A DNA stretch of 64,000 bases from Sneathiella aquimaris (GCF_026409565.1 NZ_CP112881.1:186001-250000); one strand, 5' to 3'. Counted from the stretch's first letter, positions 7,879 through 17,266 are shown. Numbers and translations are program-made. The notes: generated by a model from the letters alone, not told the origin.

Positions 7879-8676
7879 TCAAAGAGGCAGCGCAAAATCA
7901 ACAATGACCGGCGCGTGGTCAGATGGTTTTTCCCGATCGCGGGCTTCCAGATCAATCAACATATGTTGCAGCGTCTCTTTCAAGGCCGGTGTTACCCATA
8001 CATGGTCGAGGCGTCGCCCTTTGTTGGTTTTTTTCCAATCTTTGGAGCGATAGCTCCACCAGCTGTATAAACGTTCCGATTCCGGAATAAAATGCCGCAT
8101 GGCGTCAATCCAGTCATGGCTTTTCATGACTTCGTTCAGATGATCCACCTCAATTGGAGTGTGGCTAACGATTTTCAGGAGTTGCTTATGGCTCCATACA
8201 TCGTTTTCGAGCGGGGCCACATTGAGGTCACCCACCAGAATGAGTTTGTTGCTTTCTGCTTTTTTGTCAGAAAACCAGGCCGTCATCTGTTTCATGAACG
8301 CTAGTTTATGGGCAAATTTGTCATTTAATTCCGGGTCCGGAACATCACCCCCTGCTGGAACATAAAAATTGTGTAATTCCGTACCATCCTTGAACTGGAC
8401 CGCTACATGGCGTTTGTCATCCTTGTCACACCAGATGGGGCTTTCAAGTGTCTCAAACGGTAGTTTTGAGAAGATCGCGACACCATTGTAACTTTTTTGA
8501 CCAGCAATTGCATAATGTTCAAACCCCTGTTTTGTAAACGCTTTCAGGGGGAACTCATTATCCGTCACCTTTGTTTCCTGAAGGCATATCACATCGGGAT
8601 CGTGGGTTTGAATGAAATGGTCCACATGAGCAAGGCGGGCTCTTACTGAGTTGATATTCCAGGTAACAAGGCGCAT
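7879..8676 (-). CDS. xthA: Exodeoxyribonuclease III
   Basis: The 265-aa enzyme belongs to the AP endonuclease/exonuclease III family that removes abasic sites and 3' blocks during base-excision repair. Seen in order: MRLVTWNINSVRARL (the Asn metal ligand), CLQETKV (catalytic Glu), GVAIFSK, GDLNVAP (Asp/Asn pair), RLDHVWVTP and SDHAPVIVDF (the catalytic Asp-His). Length is normal. It is the last gene of the minus-strand series ftsK-lolA-unknown-xthA, an order common in Alphaproteobacteria. Confidence 0.95.
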   Translation of the reverse strand: MRLVTWNINSVRARLAHVDHFIQTHDPDVICLQETKVTDNEFPLKAFTKQGFEHYAIAGQKSYNGVAIFSKLPFETLESPIWCDKDDKRHVAVQFKDGTELHNFYVPAGGDVPDPELNDKFAHKLAFMKQMTAWFSDKKAESNKLILVGDLNVAPLENDVWSHKQLLKIVSHTPIEVDHLNEVMKSHDWIDAMRHFIPESERLYSWWSYRSKDWKKTNKGRRLDHVWVTPALKETLQHMLIDLEARDREKPSDHAPVIVDFALPL

Positions 8677-8702
8677 ATTATTTATTCCGGATACAAAACA
8701 AA

Positions 8703-9296
8703 TTAAAAAAGATTAAAACTGCCGCCCGTTATGCCGATTGGCCAGCGTCCCAGTTCGAAAAGTTGGTATTTCAAGGCGAAGGGGTGGGTGTCTTCTTCAC
8801 CGGCGGCCAGCACAAGTGCAGACTGGTGACAGGCCTGCAAGGCTGCGCCAATGGCTGCCCGGATCAGTTCTTCATCCTCAATGCCTGCTTCCTCCGCAAG
8901 ATTTTCAACAGCGTGCTGAACTACAGGGGAGGCGGTTGCCGCGATATGGGACAGGGCCATCCCCAGATCTTCCTCCGTCATCAACTCCAGTGCCTGCGCC
9001 GTAAGTGAGGCCATCAGCTGTTCTTCGGCTTCCCACCATTCTGTATTCCAATCCGGGTTCGCCGCCGCATAGGCCGCTTCTTCCCAGTTTTCTACAGGAG
9101 CCACATAGGCATCTGGAAATCCAAGATTTTGAGTATAGTCTTCTGCTACTTTTCGGGTGTTTGATCCCAATTCCAGACCGACAGAGCGGAACCAGTTCAC
9201 AGAGACAAGCAGCTTGGTAAATCGGGCAACGGATCGCAGGGTCGGATATTCTTCAATATCCAGTTCTTCTTCCTCAAATTCGTCGTCTTCATACAT
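8703..9296 (-). CDS. Hypothetical acidic protein, 197 aa
   Basis: No family is recognised. The protein opens with a very acidic stretch (MYEDDEFEEEELDIEEYPTL). A helical region rich in Trp and Ala follows (ENWEEAAYAAANPDWNTEWW). The C-terminal half is helical, with EDEELIRAAIGAALQACHQ, and ends in a small hydrophobic stretch (GRWPIGITGGSFNLF). There is no signal peptide or transmembrane helix. It lies between xthA (26 bases) and lolA (77 bases) on the same strand. The acidic N-terminus could mimic DNA or bind a basic partner, but this is inference only. Confidence 0.8.
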   Translation of the reverse strand: MYEDDEFEEEELDIEEYPTLRSVARFTKLLVSVNWFRSVGLELGSNTRKVAEDYTQNLGFPDAYVAPVENWEEAAYAAANPDWNTEWWEAEEQLMASLTAQALELMTEEDLGMALSHIAATASPVVQHAVENLAEEAGIEDEELIRAAIGAALQACHQSALVLAAGEEDTHPFALKYQLFELGRWPIGITGGSFNLF

Positions 9297-9373
9297 ACGT
9301 TTATTTCACCTGACCAAAATTAGAGGACCGTTCTATCATGCTTCTTTGATGTCGCCCAGTAGGCAGTTCAGGG

Positions 9374-9991
9374 TTAATCATAGTCATAGTCAGAAAAGTT
9401 GAAGAGTTCAGGTTTGAGGGGAATACCCCATTCCATATTACTCAGTGAAACGCTGGTTGTGTTCCCTTGCGCGTCCGTCACCAGCCATTTTCTAAGCTTT
9501 AGTGGTCGGTCTTCGAACACAAGGGTTATGCCCCCTTCGTCTGGCTCGTTTGTATCAATGATATTCAGCCTGAGGGTTCCTCCGTCCTTCTCGACAGAGA
9601 CAACCGTAACATTTCCGGAGAGCTTGGCGCCTTCATTTAGCAGGACACTTACCGGTGTCGACGATAAAGGAAGGCGGTTGGTTTCTTTAAGTTCTTTGTC
9701 ATGCAGAATGAGCCAGGTTCCATCCGCGACGACAAGAATTTGCGCGGGCGGTTCATATTCAAAACGCATGCGTCCGGGGCGACGCATGTAAACGTCCCCT
9801 TCTGCAATCTGCCCGGCGGAGTTGACTTGTAAAAACCGCGCCTTCAATGTTGAAATGCCGTTCAGATAGTCCTCGACGCGGGCAACATCTTCTTTTTCAC
9901 TGGTGGTCAGCGTAGCGGCCATGGCGGGCGTAACAACGAACGAAATTGTCGTAATCGCCATCAGGATAAAAAGATGTATCATTTTCTGCAT
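9374..9991 (-). CDS. lolA: Outer-membrane lipoprotein carrier protein LolA
   Basis: LolA is the periplasmic chaperone that carries lipoproteins from the LolCDE transporter to the outer membrane. The 205-aa precursor begins with a typical signal peptide (cleavage near AMA-ATL). It continues with the LolA barrel motifs: LNGISTLKARFLQ, GDVYMRRPGRMRFEYEPP and ILVVADGTWLILHD. Size and motifs match the alphaproteobacterial form. It lies directly downstream of ftsK, the usual context. The acidic end FSDYDYD is slightly unusual. Confidence 0.93.
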   Translation of the reverse strand: MQKMIHLFILMAITTISFVVTPAMAATLTTSEKEDVARVEDYLNGISTLKARFLQVNSAGQIAEGDVYMRRPGRMRFEYEPPAQILVVADGTWLILHDKELKETNRLPLSSTPVSVLLNEGAKLSGNVTVVSVEKDGGTLRLNIIDTNEPDEGGITLVFEDRPLKLRKWLVTDAQGNTTSVSLSNMEWGIPLKPELFNFSDYDYD

Positions 9992-10076
9992 TGGTCAGCC
10001 GCCTTTAATAATCGCGCGAGCCTTACACGTAATGTGCAGGTCCTGTATTTTCCAGAGATACCGCTGAAAGATCCTG

Positions 10077-12476
10077 TTAATTGATCCGGTCTTCGATGTC
10101 CCGTGCGAGAACATCCCTTTTTCCAACATGGTTGGCGGAACTGATCACACCCTCTTTTTCCATCTCGTCGATAATCCGTGCGGCCCGGTTATAGCCGATC
10201 TGCAAGTGACGCTGGACAAAACTTGTGGAGGCTTTTCTCTCCCGGCAGACCAGTTCAACGGCTTTGTCATAAAGCGCGTCAACTTCGGATCCACCGCCGC
10301 CGCCGCCGCTCATACCGTCAAATTCTGTTTCCTGCTCTTCGGTAACTTCTTCCATATAATTGGGCGAGCCCTGAGATTTGAGGAATTTGACAACTTCTTC
10401 GACTTCTTCATCAGAAACGAAGGGGCCGTGTACCCTTTGAACCCTGCCAGCGCCGGGCATATAAAGCATATCACCCTGTCCCAAGAGCTGTTCTGCACCC
10501 TGTTCACCCAAAACGGTCCGACTGTCGATTTTCGAGGTAACCTGAAAACTGATCCGGGTTGGGAAGTTGGCCTTGATGGTACCAGTAATAACGTCTACGG
10601 ACGGGCGCTGGGTTGCCATAATCACATGAAGGCCTGCCGCCCGCGCCATTTGGGCTAGTCGCTGAACGGCGGCTTCAATATCTTTACCGGCCACCAGCAT
10701 CAAATCGGCCATTTCGTCAACGATGATGACAATCATGGGCAGGGGTTCTGTATCCAGAACACGCTCTTCAAAAACAGGCTCGCCCGAGGTGGCGTCGAAC
10801 CCGGTTTGTACGGTGCGTTTCAGCTCTTCCCCGCGTTTCTTGGCTTCGCGAATACGCTGATTATAACCATCCACATTCCGAACGCCGAGTTCCGCCATTT
10901 TCCGGTAACGGTTCTCCATCTCCTTGACAGCCCATTTTAGGGCCACCACGGCTTTGCCAGGTTCCGTGACAACCGGTGCCAGCAAATGCGGAATTCCGTC
11001 ATACACGGATAACTCAAGCATTTTGGGGTCAATCATGATGAACCGGCATTCTTCAGGCGGGAGCCGGTATAGTAGGCTGAGAATCATAGTATTCACGGCC
11101 ACCGATTTACCAGATCCTGTTGTACCTGCAATCAACAGATGGGGCATACGGGCCAAATCGGCGACCACTGGGTCACCGCCAATATCCTTACCAAGTGCCA
11201 ACGTTAGTTTGGAGTTTGTGCTTTCATAAGTGGCGGTTGACAGAAGTTCCCGTAACAGAACAGTTTCCCGCCGCTGATTGGGAAGTTCGATCCCGATGGC
11301 ATTGCGTCCCGGAATTACGGCGATACGGGTAGAGATGGCACTCATGGAACGGGCGATGTCATCGGCAAGACCAATCACCCGCGAACTTTTCAGACCGGGG
11401 GCCGGTTCCAGTTCATACAAGGTAACAACAGGCCCCGGACGTACCCGGCTGATCTCCCCCTTGATGCCATAGTCGTCCAGAACCCCTTCCAGAAGACGCG
11501 CATTATTTTGCAGCGCTTCTTCACTGATCGGTTTTGCCACCAGTTTGGTATCTGGCAACGATAAAAGGCTTAAGGGCGGCAATTGATAAATATCCGATGG
11601 TCCCAGATCAAGGGCCGCCTGTTTTTCAGCCGCGACCCGTTTTCCCGCTTTAACCTCGCTGCGCCGCGCATCAATCTTAGGCTCTGTCCCCCGATCAGCA
11701 GGATCTGCTTTCAATTCTTTCTTTTTCCGGCGGCGGGTTTTCTTCTCGGGTTTGGCGGTGCTTTCTTCCGGTGCTGATCCTAAAAGGATCGCATCTTCTT
11801 CATCAATCGTTTCCTCTTTGCCGCGCAGGCCTTTCAGATAGCCCCCAAAGGCCGCGGTTTTGCGACCCGCAAAAATGATGGATCTGCCCATACTGATCCA
11901 TTCCTGCAAGGGAAGGGCAAATGCCAGAACCAGCAGGATCGCGGCGACCCCCGCCAGGACAATGCCCAGTGCAGATGTTGGAATAACAATGCCAACCTTT
12001 TGACCACCAACGATCAGCCCGTTGAAGATGACTTCACCAACAATTCCGCCATATCCCGCATTTAACGGCCAGCCTTCGCTGACAGGCAGGGCAGCTATCG
12101 CGCTTGCGGCGAAAGAAACGCCAAAAGGCAGCAGGGCAACATGCACCCACCCCCAGCGTAATCCTCGATGGGACGTGATCCGCCAGGACCAGGCAACAAG
12201 GCCGGCAATCAGTGCGATGGCGCCCAATCCAATGGTTTGCAGCATCAGGTCAGAAATATGAGCGCCCATTACGCCAAGCCAATTGGAGGCCGGGTTTTCT
12301 GTCGCATGATTAAAATTTGGATCCTCTGGAGAATAGGATACCAGCGTCAAGACCCCAAGAAGAGCGATAACAAATAAGGAGATGCCCAATAGCTCAATCG
12401 CACGGCGGTACAGGAAGTCTGTACTGCCGCTTGGAAGCAGGGAAATTGATTTTGATCCGGAGCCTTTAAAATTCAT
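10077..12476 (-). CDS. ftsK: DNA translocase FtsK
   Basis: FtsK is the septal ATP-driven DNA pump that clears the terminus and activates XerCD recombination at dif. The 799-aa protein has four N-terminal membrane helices (residues about 25-190), then a short charged linker with KKTRRRKKKELK. The RecA-like motor contains Walker A GTTGSGKSVAVN and Walker B MIVIIVDEMADLM, plus ARAAGLHVIMATQRPSVDVITG. A glycine run (GGGGGGS) joins it to the winged-helix gamma domain (ASTSFVQRHLQIGYNRAARI), which reads KOPS sites. All functional parts are present. Confidence 0.97.
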   Translation of the reverse strand: MNFKGSGSKSISLLPSGSTDFLYRRAIELLGISLFVIALLGVLTLVSYSPEDPNFNHATENPASNWLGVMGAHISDLMLQTIGLGAIALIAGLVAWSWRITSHRGLRWGWVHVALLPFGVSFAASAIAALPVSEGWPLNAGYGGIVGEVIFNGLIVGGQKVGIVIPTSALGIVLAGVAAILLVLAFALPLQEWISMGRSIIFAGRKTAAFGGYLKGLRGKEETIDEEDAILLGSAPEESTAKPEKKTRRRKKKELKADPADRGTEPKIDARRSEVKAGKRVAAEKQAALDLGPSDIYQLPPLSLLSLPDTKLVAKPISEEALQNNARLLEGVLDDYGIKGEISRVRPGPVVTLYELEPAPGLKSSRVIGLADDIARSMSAISTRIAVIPGRNAIGIELPNQRRETVLLRELLSTATYESTNSKLTLALGKDIGGDPVVADLARMPHLLIAGTTGSGKSVAVNTMILSLLYRLPPEECRFIMIDPKMLELSVYDGIPHLLAPVVTEPGKAVVALKWAVKEMENRYRKMAELGVRNVDGYNQRIREAKKRGEELKRTVQTGFDATSGEPVFEERVLDTEPLPMIVIIVDEMADLMLVAGKDIEAAVQRLAQMARAAGLHVIMATQRPSVDVITGTIKANFPTRISFQVTSKIDSRTVLGEQGAEQLLGQGDMLYMPGAGRVQRVHGPFVSDEEVEEVVKFLKSQGSPNYMEEVTEEQETEFDGMSGGGGGGSEVDALYDKAVELVCRERKASTSFVQRHLQIGYNRAARIIDEMEKEGVISSANHVGKRDVLARDIEDRIN

Positions 12477-12486
12477 AACCTATATT

Positions 12487-13677
12487 CTATAAAACATTGA
12501 CCATCCGGGATAAAGCTTCTTCCATCACTTCAGGGTCAAATACCAGCGCAATGCGGATATATTGCCGTCCCGGGTTGAACCCGGTGTGGTCGGTGACGCT
12601 TAGAAATTCCCCCGGAAGCACACGAATAGCGGCTTTCGTCCAAAGTTTTTTCGTGGCGTCCACGCCATCTCCCACATCGATCCATAAAAAGAAACCCCCA
12701 GGCGGCCGGTAAAAACCGAACCGGCCTTTTAAATGTTTCTCGGCAATATCGATATTCGTCTTATATCGTGTCCGATTTGAGGCGACATGTTCATCATCCG
12801 CCCAAAGAGCGGCCGAGGCGGCACAAACAGGCAGGGGGGACGCTGCGCCGGCAAAATTTCGCAAATTCAGCATGGCACGGGTGATTAACGGATCACCCAC
12901 CATAAAACCAGACCGCAGTCCTGCAGCACTTGACCGTTTTGACAATGAATGAAAGGCAACCACATTGGACAACGAGCCGCCCTCTGACTTGAGGATTTCC
13001 AAAATTCCGGTTGGTGGGGACTGATCATATATCTCTGTATAACATTCATCCATAATCAGTACGAAATCATGCTTGCGCGACAATTCAAGCGCTTTGATGA
13101 GGTAATCCCGGTCTGCAATCGTGCCTTGTGGATTGGAGGGGCTGCACAGGAAAAAGGCGGTACAGCGGGACAGAACATCTTCAGACAGGCTGTCCAAATC
13201 CGGAAAGAAGTTGTTCTCCCGGTTGGCATGCAGCAAAACAGGGTCGGCTCCTGCCATAATTGCGGCTGCATAATAGACGTGGTAATAGGGGTTCGGAATG
13301 AGGATGCAGGGTTTTTCAGCGGCCGGGTCAGACCGGTCCGTTAAAACCTGCGCCAACATATACAACGCTTCTTTTGTACCATTGACCGGGGTGATATGCC
13401 TGTCCTGCTCGATCATACCGTCTGGTAGCGTAAAGCGGCGGTTCAACCAATTAACGATCGCGGTTCTTTGTTCAACTGTCCCATCACCAGGTGGATATTT
13501 GCCATATAAATGGTCATGCTCCTTGAGAACCCGTTTCATGAGTTCAGGGGGTTGATTCTGTGGCTCTCCGATTGTTAGTGAAATTGGTTTAATGTTCGAT
13601 TGAGGGGCGAGCGGATCAAGAAGTTCACGAAGGGCGACGAAGGGGGATCCCCGTAATAAAGCCAGGTCCGGGTTCAT
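12487..13677 (-). CDS. Class I/II PLP aminotransferase, DapC-like
   Basis: A 396-aa fold-type I aminotransferase. The N-terminal substrate motif (TIGEPQNQPPELM) and the PLP-binding parts are visible: PVNGTKEALYML, CSPSNPQGT, IMDECYTEIY and the lysine motif SLSKRSSAAGLRSGF. The C-terminus has QYIRIALV with the carboxylate-binding Arg. It resembles the N-succinyldiaminopimelate (DapC-type) group used in lysine and peptidoglycan precursor synthesis, so that role is likely but not certain. It lies 10 bases upstream of ftsK in the same direction, a pairing seen in other Alphaproteobacteria. Confidence 0.9.
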   Translation of the reverse strand: MNPDLALLRGSPFVALRELLDPLAPQSNIKPISLTIGEPQNQPPELMKRVLKEHDHLYGKYPPGDGTVEQRTAIVNWLNRRFTLPDGMIEQDRHITPVNGTKEALYMLAQVLTDRSDPAAEKPCILIPNPYYHVYYAAAIMAGADPVLLHANRENNFFPDLDSLSEDVLSRCTAFFLCSPSNPQGTIADRDYLIKALELSRKHDFVLIMDECYTEIYDQSPPTGILEILKSEGGSLSNVVAFHSLSKRSSAAGLRSGFMVGDPLITRAMLNLRNFAGAASPLPVCAASAALWADDEHVASNRTRYKTNIDIAEKHLKGRFGFYRPPGGFFLWIDVGDGVDATKKLWTKAAIRVLPGEFLSVTDHTGFNPGRQYIRIALVFDPEVMEEALSRMVNVL

Positions 13678-13995
13678 AATATTTGCCTAAGAATGATGCA
13701 AAACTGCAATGAGTACAAAACAAAAACAAAATTAGTGAATTACGAGAAGAGAAACAAGCCCATTTCCCTCAGGGTCGATAGAATATTTCTCAGCAGCCGC
13801 CAAAAGGCGGTAAATATCCCAATGTTCCCTAAATGTTCTGAATTAGCATATACTACTATAGATGTAAGTTGTTGTTTGTCTTCGGGATTTGGTAACACAA
13901 AAGTGATAAAAATTAACTTGGTGAAGCACTGGCGAGTGGAAAGCATAAAATGTTGATTTTTATGCTTATCCAAACGCTATATGTTGATTTTGTGC
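13678..13995. other. AT-rich intergenic region with a hairpin and short direct repeats
   Basis: About 320 bases without a convincing gene; short frames on both strands lack ribosome-binding sequences and family features. It holds the promoter of the aminotransferase-ftsK series at its left end. At its right end, beyond the amt stop, is a hairpin described separately. Confidence 0.6.
13941..13967 (-). terminator. AT-rich hairpin downstream of amt
   Basis: The arms AAGCATAAAA (13941-13950) and TTTTATGCTT (13958-13967) are exact complements with a 7-base loop. The hairpin starts about 30 bases past the amt stop. It lacks a separate T run on the minus strand, so it may slow or end transcription only weakly. 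Its right arm is also part of a direct repeat with 13981-13998. Confidence 0.4.
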
Positions 13996-15228
13996 TTACA
14001 ATTTGAGGTCTTCTTCGGGATATGCCCCGATTTTGTGAATACTCAGGTCTGCCCCTTCAAATTCGGATTGTTCATCCAGACGGATGCCGACCGTTTTCTT
14101 AAGAAGGCCGTACACTACTAAACCGATTATTAAAGCGTAAAGACAACCGACCAACGACACGCCAATTTGAACCGGCAGGCTCACGCCGCCTAATCCACCA
14201 AGTGCTTGCAAGCCGAAAATACCAGCGGCGATCCCGCCCCAAAGACCGCAAAGGCCGTGAAGTGGCCAAACGCCCAGGACATCATCAAGGCGTAGTTTGT
14301 TCTGGCACCAGTTAAAGGCATAGACGAAAATACCACCAGCCACCGTTCCTGTGGCAAGGGCTCCGATGGGATGCATGATATCAGAACCTGCGCAAACGGC
14401 GACCAATCCGGCAAGGGCACCATTATGGACAAAACCCGGATCATTCCGGCCGACAACCAACGCACTCAGGATCCCGCCAATCATGGCCATCAGGGAATTG
14501 ACCGCGACAAGACCGGAAACCCCGTCGATTGTCTGGGCACTCATAACGTTAAAACCGAACCAGCCAATGCATAATATCCATGAACCCAGCGCGAGAAACG
14601 GAATATTTGACGGCGGTATACCGATCAGCCGCCCATCTTTGCGATAGCGCCCCATGCGGGCCCCCAGAAAAATAACCGCGCCCAGTGCAATCCACCCCCC
14701 AACGGCGTGCACAACGATGGAGCCCGCAAAGTCGTGAAAAGGAACACCGAACCTATTTTCAATCATTTCCTGGATACCGAAGGCACCGCCCCAGATTATT
14801 CCTTCAAAGAAAGGGTAGGCCAGGGCGGTCAAAATCGCAGTGGCCGCCAGTTGGGGCCAAAATTTTGCCCGTTCGGCAATTCCGCCCGAGATAATCGCTG
14901 GAATAGCAGCGGCAAAGGTCAAAAGAAAGAAGAATTTGACCAGATCATAGCCATTGCCGGCAAAGCTGTATCCTTCGGCAGTTTCCGCGCCCGACAGTAC
15001 GGAGGCGCTGACCAGAAAATCGACGCCATAAGCGACAGAATAGCCAATGAAGAAATAACAGACCGTTGAGACCGCAAAATCCACCAGAATTTTTACCAGT
15101 GCATTGACCTGATTTTTTCGCCTGACGGTGCCAACCTCTAAGAAGGCGAAGCCTGCATGCATGGCAAAAACCATGATGGCGCCCATCAGAATAAATAGAA
15201 CGTCTGTTCCTGTGATATTTGAATCCAT
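13996..15228 (-). CDS. amt: Ammonium transporter (second Amt)
   Basis: An 11-helix Amt/Mep/Rh family channel, 410 aa. The family signatures are present: HAGFAFLEVGTVRRKN after the first helix, the ISGGIAERAKFW segment, DFAGSIVVHAVGGW with a pore histidine region, and WPLHGLCGLWGGIAAG with the second conserved histidine. It lacks a long N-terminal signal, unlike the neighbouring amtB product. It has its own sigma-54 promoter at 15277-15293, so it can be induced separately from glnK-amtB under nitrogen limitation. Having two Amt genes suggests different affinity or PII control. Confidence 0.95.
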   Translation of the reverse strand: MDSNITGTDVLFILMGAIMVFAMHAGFAFLEVGTVRRKNQVNALVKILVDFAVSTVCYFFIGYSVAYGVDFLVSASVLSGAETAEGYSFAGNGYDLVKFFFLLTFAAAIPAIISGGIAERAKFWPQLAATAILTALAYPFFEGIIWGGAFGIQEMIENRFGVPFHDFAGSIVVHAVGGWIALGAVIFLGARMGRYRKDGRLIGIPPSNIPFLALGSWILCIGWFGFNVMSAQTIDGVSGLVAVNSLMAMIGGILSALVVGRNDPGFVHNGALAGLVAVCAGSDIMHPIGALATGTVAGGIFVYAFNWCQNKLRLDDVLGVWPLHGLCGLWGGIAAGIFGLQALGGLGGVSLPVQIGVSLVGCLYALIIGLVVYGLLKKTVGIRLDEQSEFEGADLSIHKIGAYPEEDLKL

Positions 15229-15276
15229 TCCCGCATTCCCAAGCTTGTTGTTCGTTTGGTGTGTGGGGAAGAGGTA

Positions 15277-15293
15277 CTCAAGGAGCGTGCCAA
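15277..15293 (-). promoter_or_regulatory. Sigma-54 promoter of the second amt gene
   Basis: On the minus strand the sequence reads TGGCAC-GCTCC-TTGAG, that is GG-N10-GA, one base off the usual GG-N10-GC. The predicted start of transcription is about 38 bases before the amt ATG at 15228. Confidence 0.65.
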
Positions 15294-15347
15294 ATCAGCA
15301 AATGCCGGTTTTTGGGGCAGTTTGGGGAAGAGAGAGATAATGCAAAC

Positions 15348-15402
15348 GATGCAATTGCCCACAATTTAATCAATTAGAGATCAAAAATAAGGCAATTGCA
15401 TC
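15348..15402. promoter_or_regulatory. 12-bp inverted repeat upstream of the sigma-54 amt promoter
   Basis: GATGCAATTGCC (15348-15359) and GGCAATTGCATC (15391-15402) are perfect inverted copies with centres 43 bp apart, about four helical turns. They lie 55-110 bp upstream of the -24 element, the normal place for an enhancer of a sigma-54 activator such as NtrC. The sequence is not the textbook NtrC site. Confidence 0.5.
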
Positions 15403-15408
15403 TAGGGT

Positions 15409-15440
15409 GGGCAGGCGGCTCCCAATATACGCGCCTGCCC
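15409..15440 (-). terminator. GC-rich hairpin after amtB
   Basis: GGGCAGGCG (15409-15417) pairs with CGCCTGCCC (15432-15440), 15 bases beyond the amtB stop. No T run follows on the minus strand, so it may protect the 3' end or act with a factor rather than being a classical terminator. Confidence 0.5.
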
Positions 15441-15454
15441 GATCAGGGTATTGT

Positions 15455-16771
15455 TTAGCTGGATGGACCAAATTCTGGATAGGCTTCCAGACCCAGTTCT
15501 GCTTTATCAAGACCGTTTGCTTCGTCTTCTTCAGAAACCCGAATACCAACGGTGTATTTCAGGGCTAGCCAGAAGATTGTGCTGGTCACGACGACAAACG
15601 CACCGATGGAGACAACGCCTGTGGCCTGTACGATAAAAGTCGCATCCGCATCGGAAATGGCAACCGCCAACGTTCCCCAGATACCGGCAACAAGGTGCGC
15701 CGAGATGGCACCAACAACATCGTCGATTTTCAACTTATCAAGAAGCGGAACCGCAACAACCACCAGAATACCACCAACAGCACCGATCAGAATGGCCATT
15801 CCCATGGACGGATCAGCAGGTTCTGCTGTGATAGAGACAAGACCGGCGATTGCACCGTTCAATGCCATGGTCAGGTCGACTTTCTTGTAGATCAACTGGG
15901 TTGCGACCATTGCGGCCAGAACACCACCGACGGCGGCCATGTTTGTATTGGCAAAAACGTTGGCCATTTCAATGACAGCTTCCGCAGAACCCAGGGCAAG
16001 AACAGAACCACCGTTAAAGCCGAACCAGCCGAGCCACAGGATAAATGTTCCCAATGTCGCAAGCGGAAGGTTGGCCCCTGGAATTGGCATGACACGGCCG
16101 TCTTTTCCGTATTTACCTTTTCGGGCACCCAGAATGATTGCACCCGTTAAAGCAGCCCAGCCACCAACAGAGTGAACCAGAGTAGAACCGGCATAGTCTG
16201 AGAAGCCCATGGCATCCAACCAGCCACCGCCCCAAACCCAGGAGCCTTGAATTGGATATATGATTGCTGTCAGTAGAACGACAAAAGCAAGGAAAGACCA
16301 TAGTTTGACCCGTTCAGCAAGCGCGCCCGATACAATGGAAGCGGCTGTCGCAACGAATACCATCTGGAAGAACCAGTCCGAAGACGCAGAATAGCTGCCT
16401 TCATCAAAAGTACCAGCAAGCGCGGCCGCATCGTCTGGACCCCAGAACGGGCTGATAGAGCCAATGAACCCGGTGACATCAAGATACATCAGATTATAGC
16501 CGACCACATAAAAGGTCAGGCCTGAAACGGAATAAAGAGCGATATTTTTCAGACAAATGGTCGCTGTGTTCTTTTTGCGAACCAGACCGGCTTCGAGCAT
16601 GGCAAAGCCCGCAGCCATCCACATGACCAAAGCACCGTTAATCAGGAAGGAAAAAGAATTGAGAATGTATGAGGTTTCACTGTCAACAGCCGCGAACGCG
16701 CTGGCTGGAAAGAGTGCGGCGAGTGCAGCACCAGCTGCCATAATCGCCAAAGATTGTTTACTGTTACGCAT
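15455..16771 (-). CDS. amtB: Ammonium transporter AmtB
   Basis: A 438-aa Amt channel that should move ammonium or ammonia across the inner membrane. It begins with a cleavable signal sequence (MRNSKQSLAIMAAGAALAAL, cleavage near AFA-AVD), as in classical AmtB. It shows AAGFAMLEAGLVRKKN, SGALAERVKLW, GSTLVHSVGGWAAL and the second pore-histidine region. The start is set at 16771 because AGGAGAGG lies just before it. An in-frame upstream start at 16828 would overlap glnK and is unsupported. It is co-transcribed with glnK, 10 bases upstream, whose product plugs AmtB when nitrogen is plentiful. Confidence 0.95.
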   Translation of the reverse strand: MRNSKQSLAIMAAGAALAALFPASAFAAVDSETSYILNSFSFLINGALVMWMAAGFAMLEAGLVRKKNTATICLKNIALYSVSGLTFYVVGYNLMYLDVTGFIGSISPFWGPDDAAALAGTFDEGSYSASSDWFFQMVFVATAASIVSGALAERVKLWSFLAFVVLLTAIIYPIQGSWVWGGGWLDAMGFSDYAGSTLVHSVGGWAALTGAIILGARKGKYGKDGRVMPIPGANLPLATLGTFILWLGWFGFNGGSVLALGSAEAVIEMANVFANTNMAAVGGVLAAMVATQLIYKKVDLTMALNGAIAGLVSITAEPADPSMGMAILIGAVGGILVVVAVPLLDKLKIDDVVGAISAHLVAGIWGTLAVAISDADATFIVQATGVVSIGAFVVVTSTIFWLALKYTVGIRVSEEDEANGLDKAELGLEAYPEFGPSS

Positions 16772-16781
16772 ATTTCCTCTC

Positions 16782-17123
<342 letters not shown>

Positions 17124-17176
17124 TCACCTCAATGCCTGTTTTCCAATAGGGATTTCCCCTGGCTCGTCCTCTTTAC

Positions 17177-17193
17177 TTCAAGACCTGTGCCAG
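17177..17193 (-). promoter_or_regulatory. Sigma-54 promoter of glnK-amtB
   Basis: The minus strand reads CTGGCAC-AGGTC-TTGAA, giving GG-N10-GA. Predicted transcription starts near 17166, about 46 bases before the glnK ATG. The element shares the same GA in place of GC as the amt promoter at 15277-15293. Confidence 0.7.
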
Positions 17194-17232
17194 TTTCAAA
17201 AAGAAGGTAAAAAATTGTTTAATTTCAATTAG

Positions 17233-17266
17233 ATAAAAAAAACCGCCGGAAAAATCCGACGGTTTT
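17233..17266 (-). terminator. Rho-independent terminator after the amidase gene
   Basis: On the minus strand a GC-containing stem AAAACCGtCGGA / TCCGgCGGTTTT with one mismatch is followed by eight T residues. It lies 52 bases beyond the amidase stop and separates that transcript from glnK. Confidence 0.9.

Noticed and set aside
13678-13995. Short frames on both strands in the gap beyond amt
   Set aside because: AT-rich, no start signals, and overlapping each other; I see no gene.
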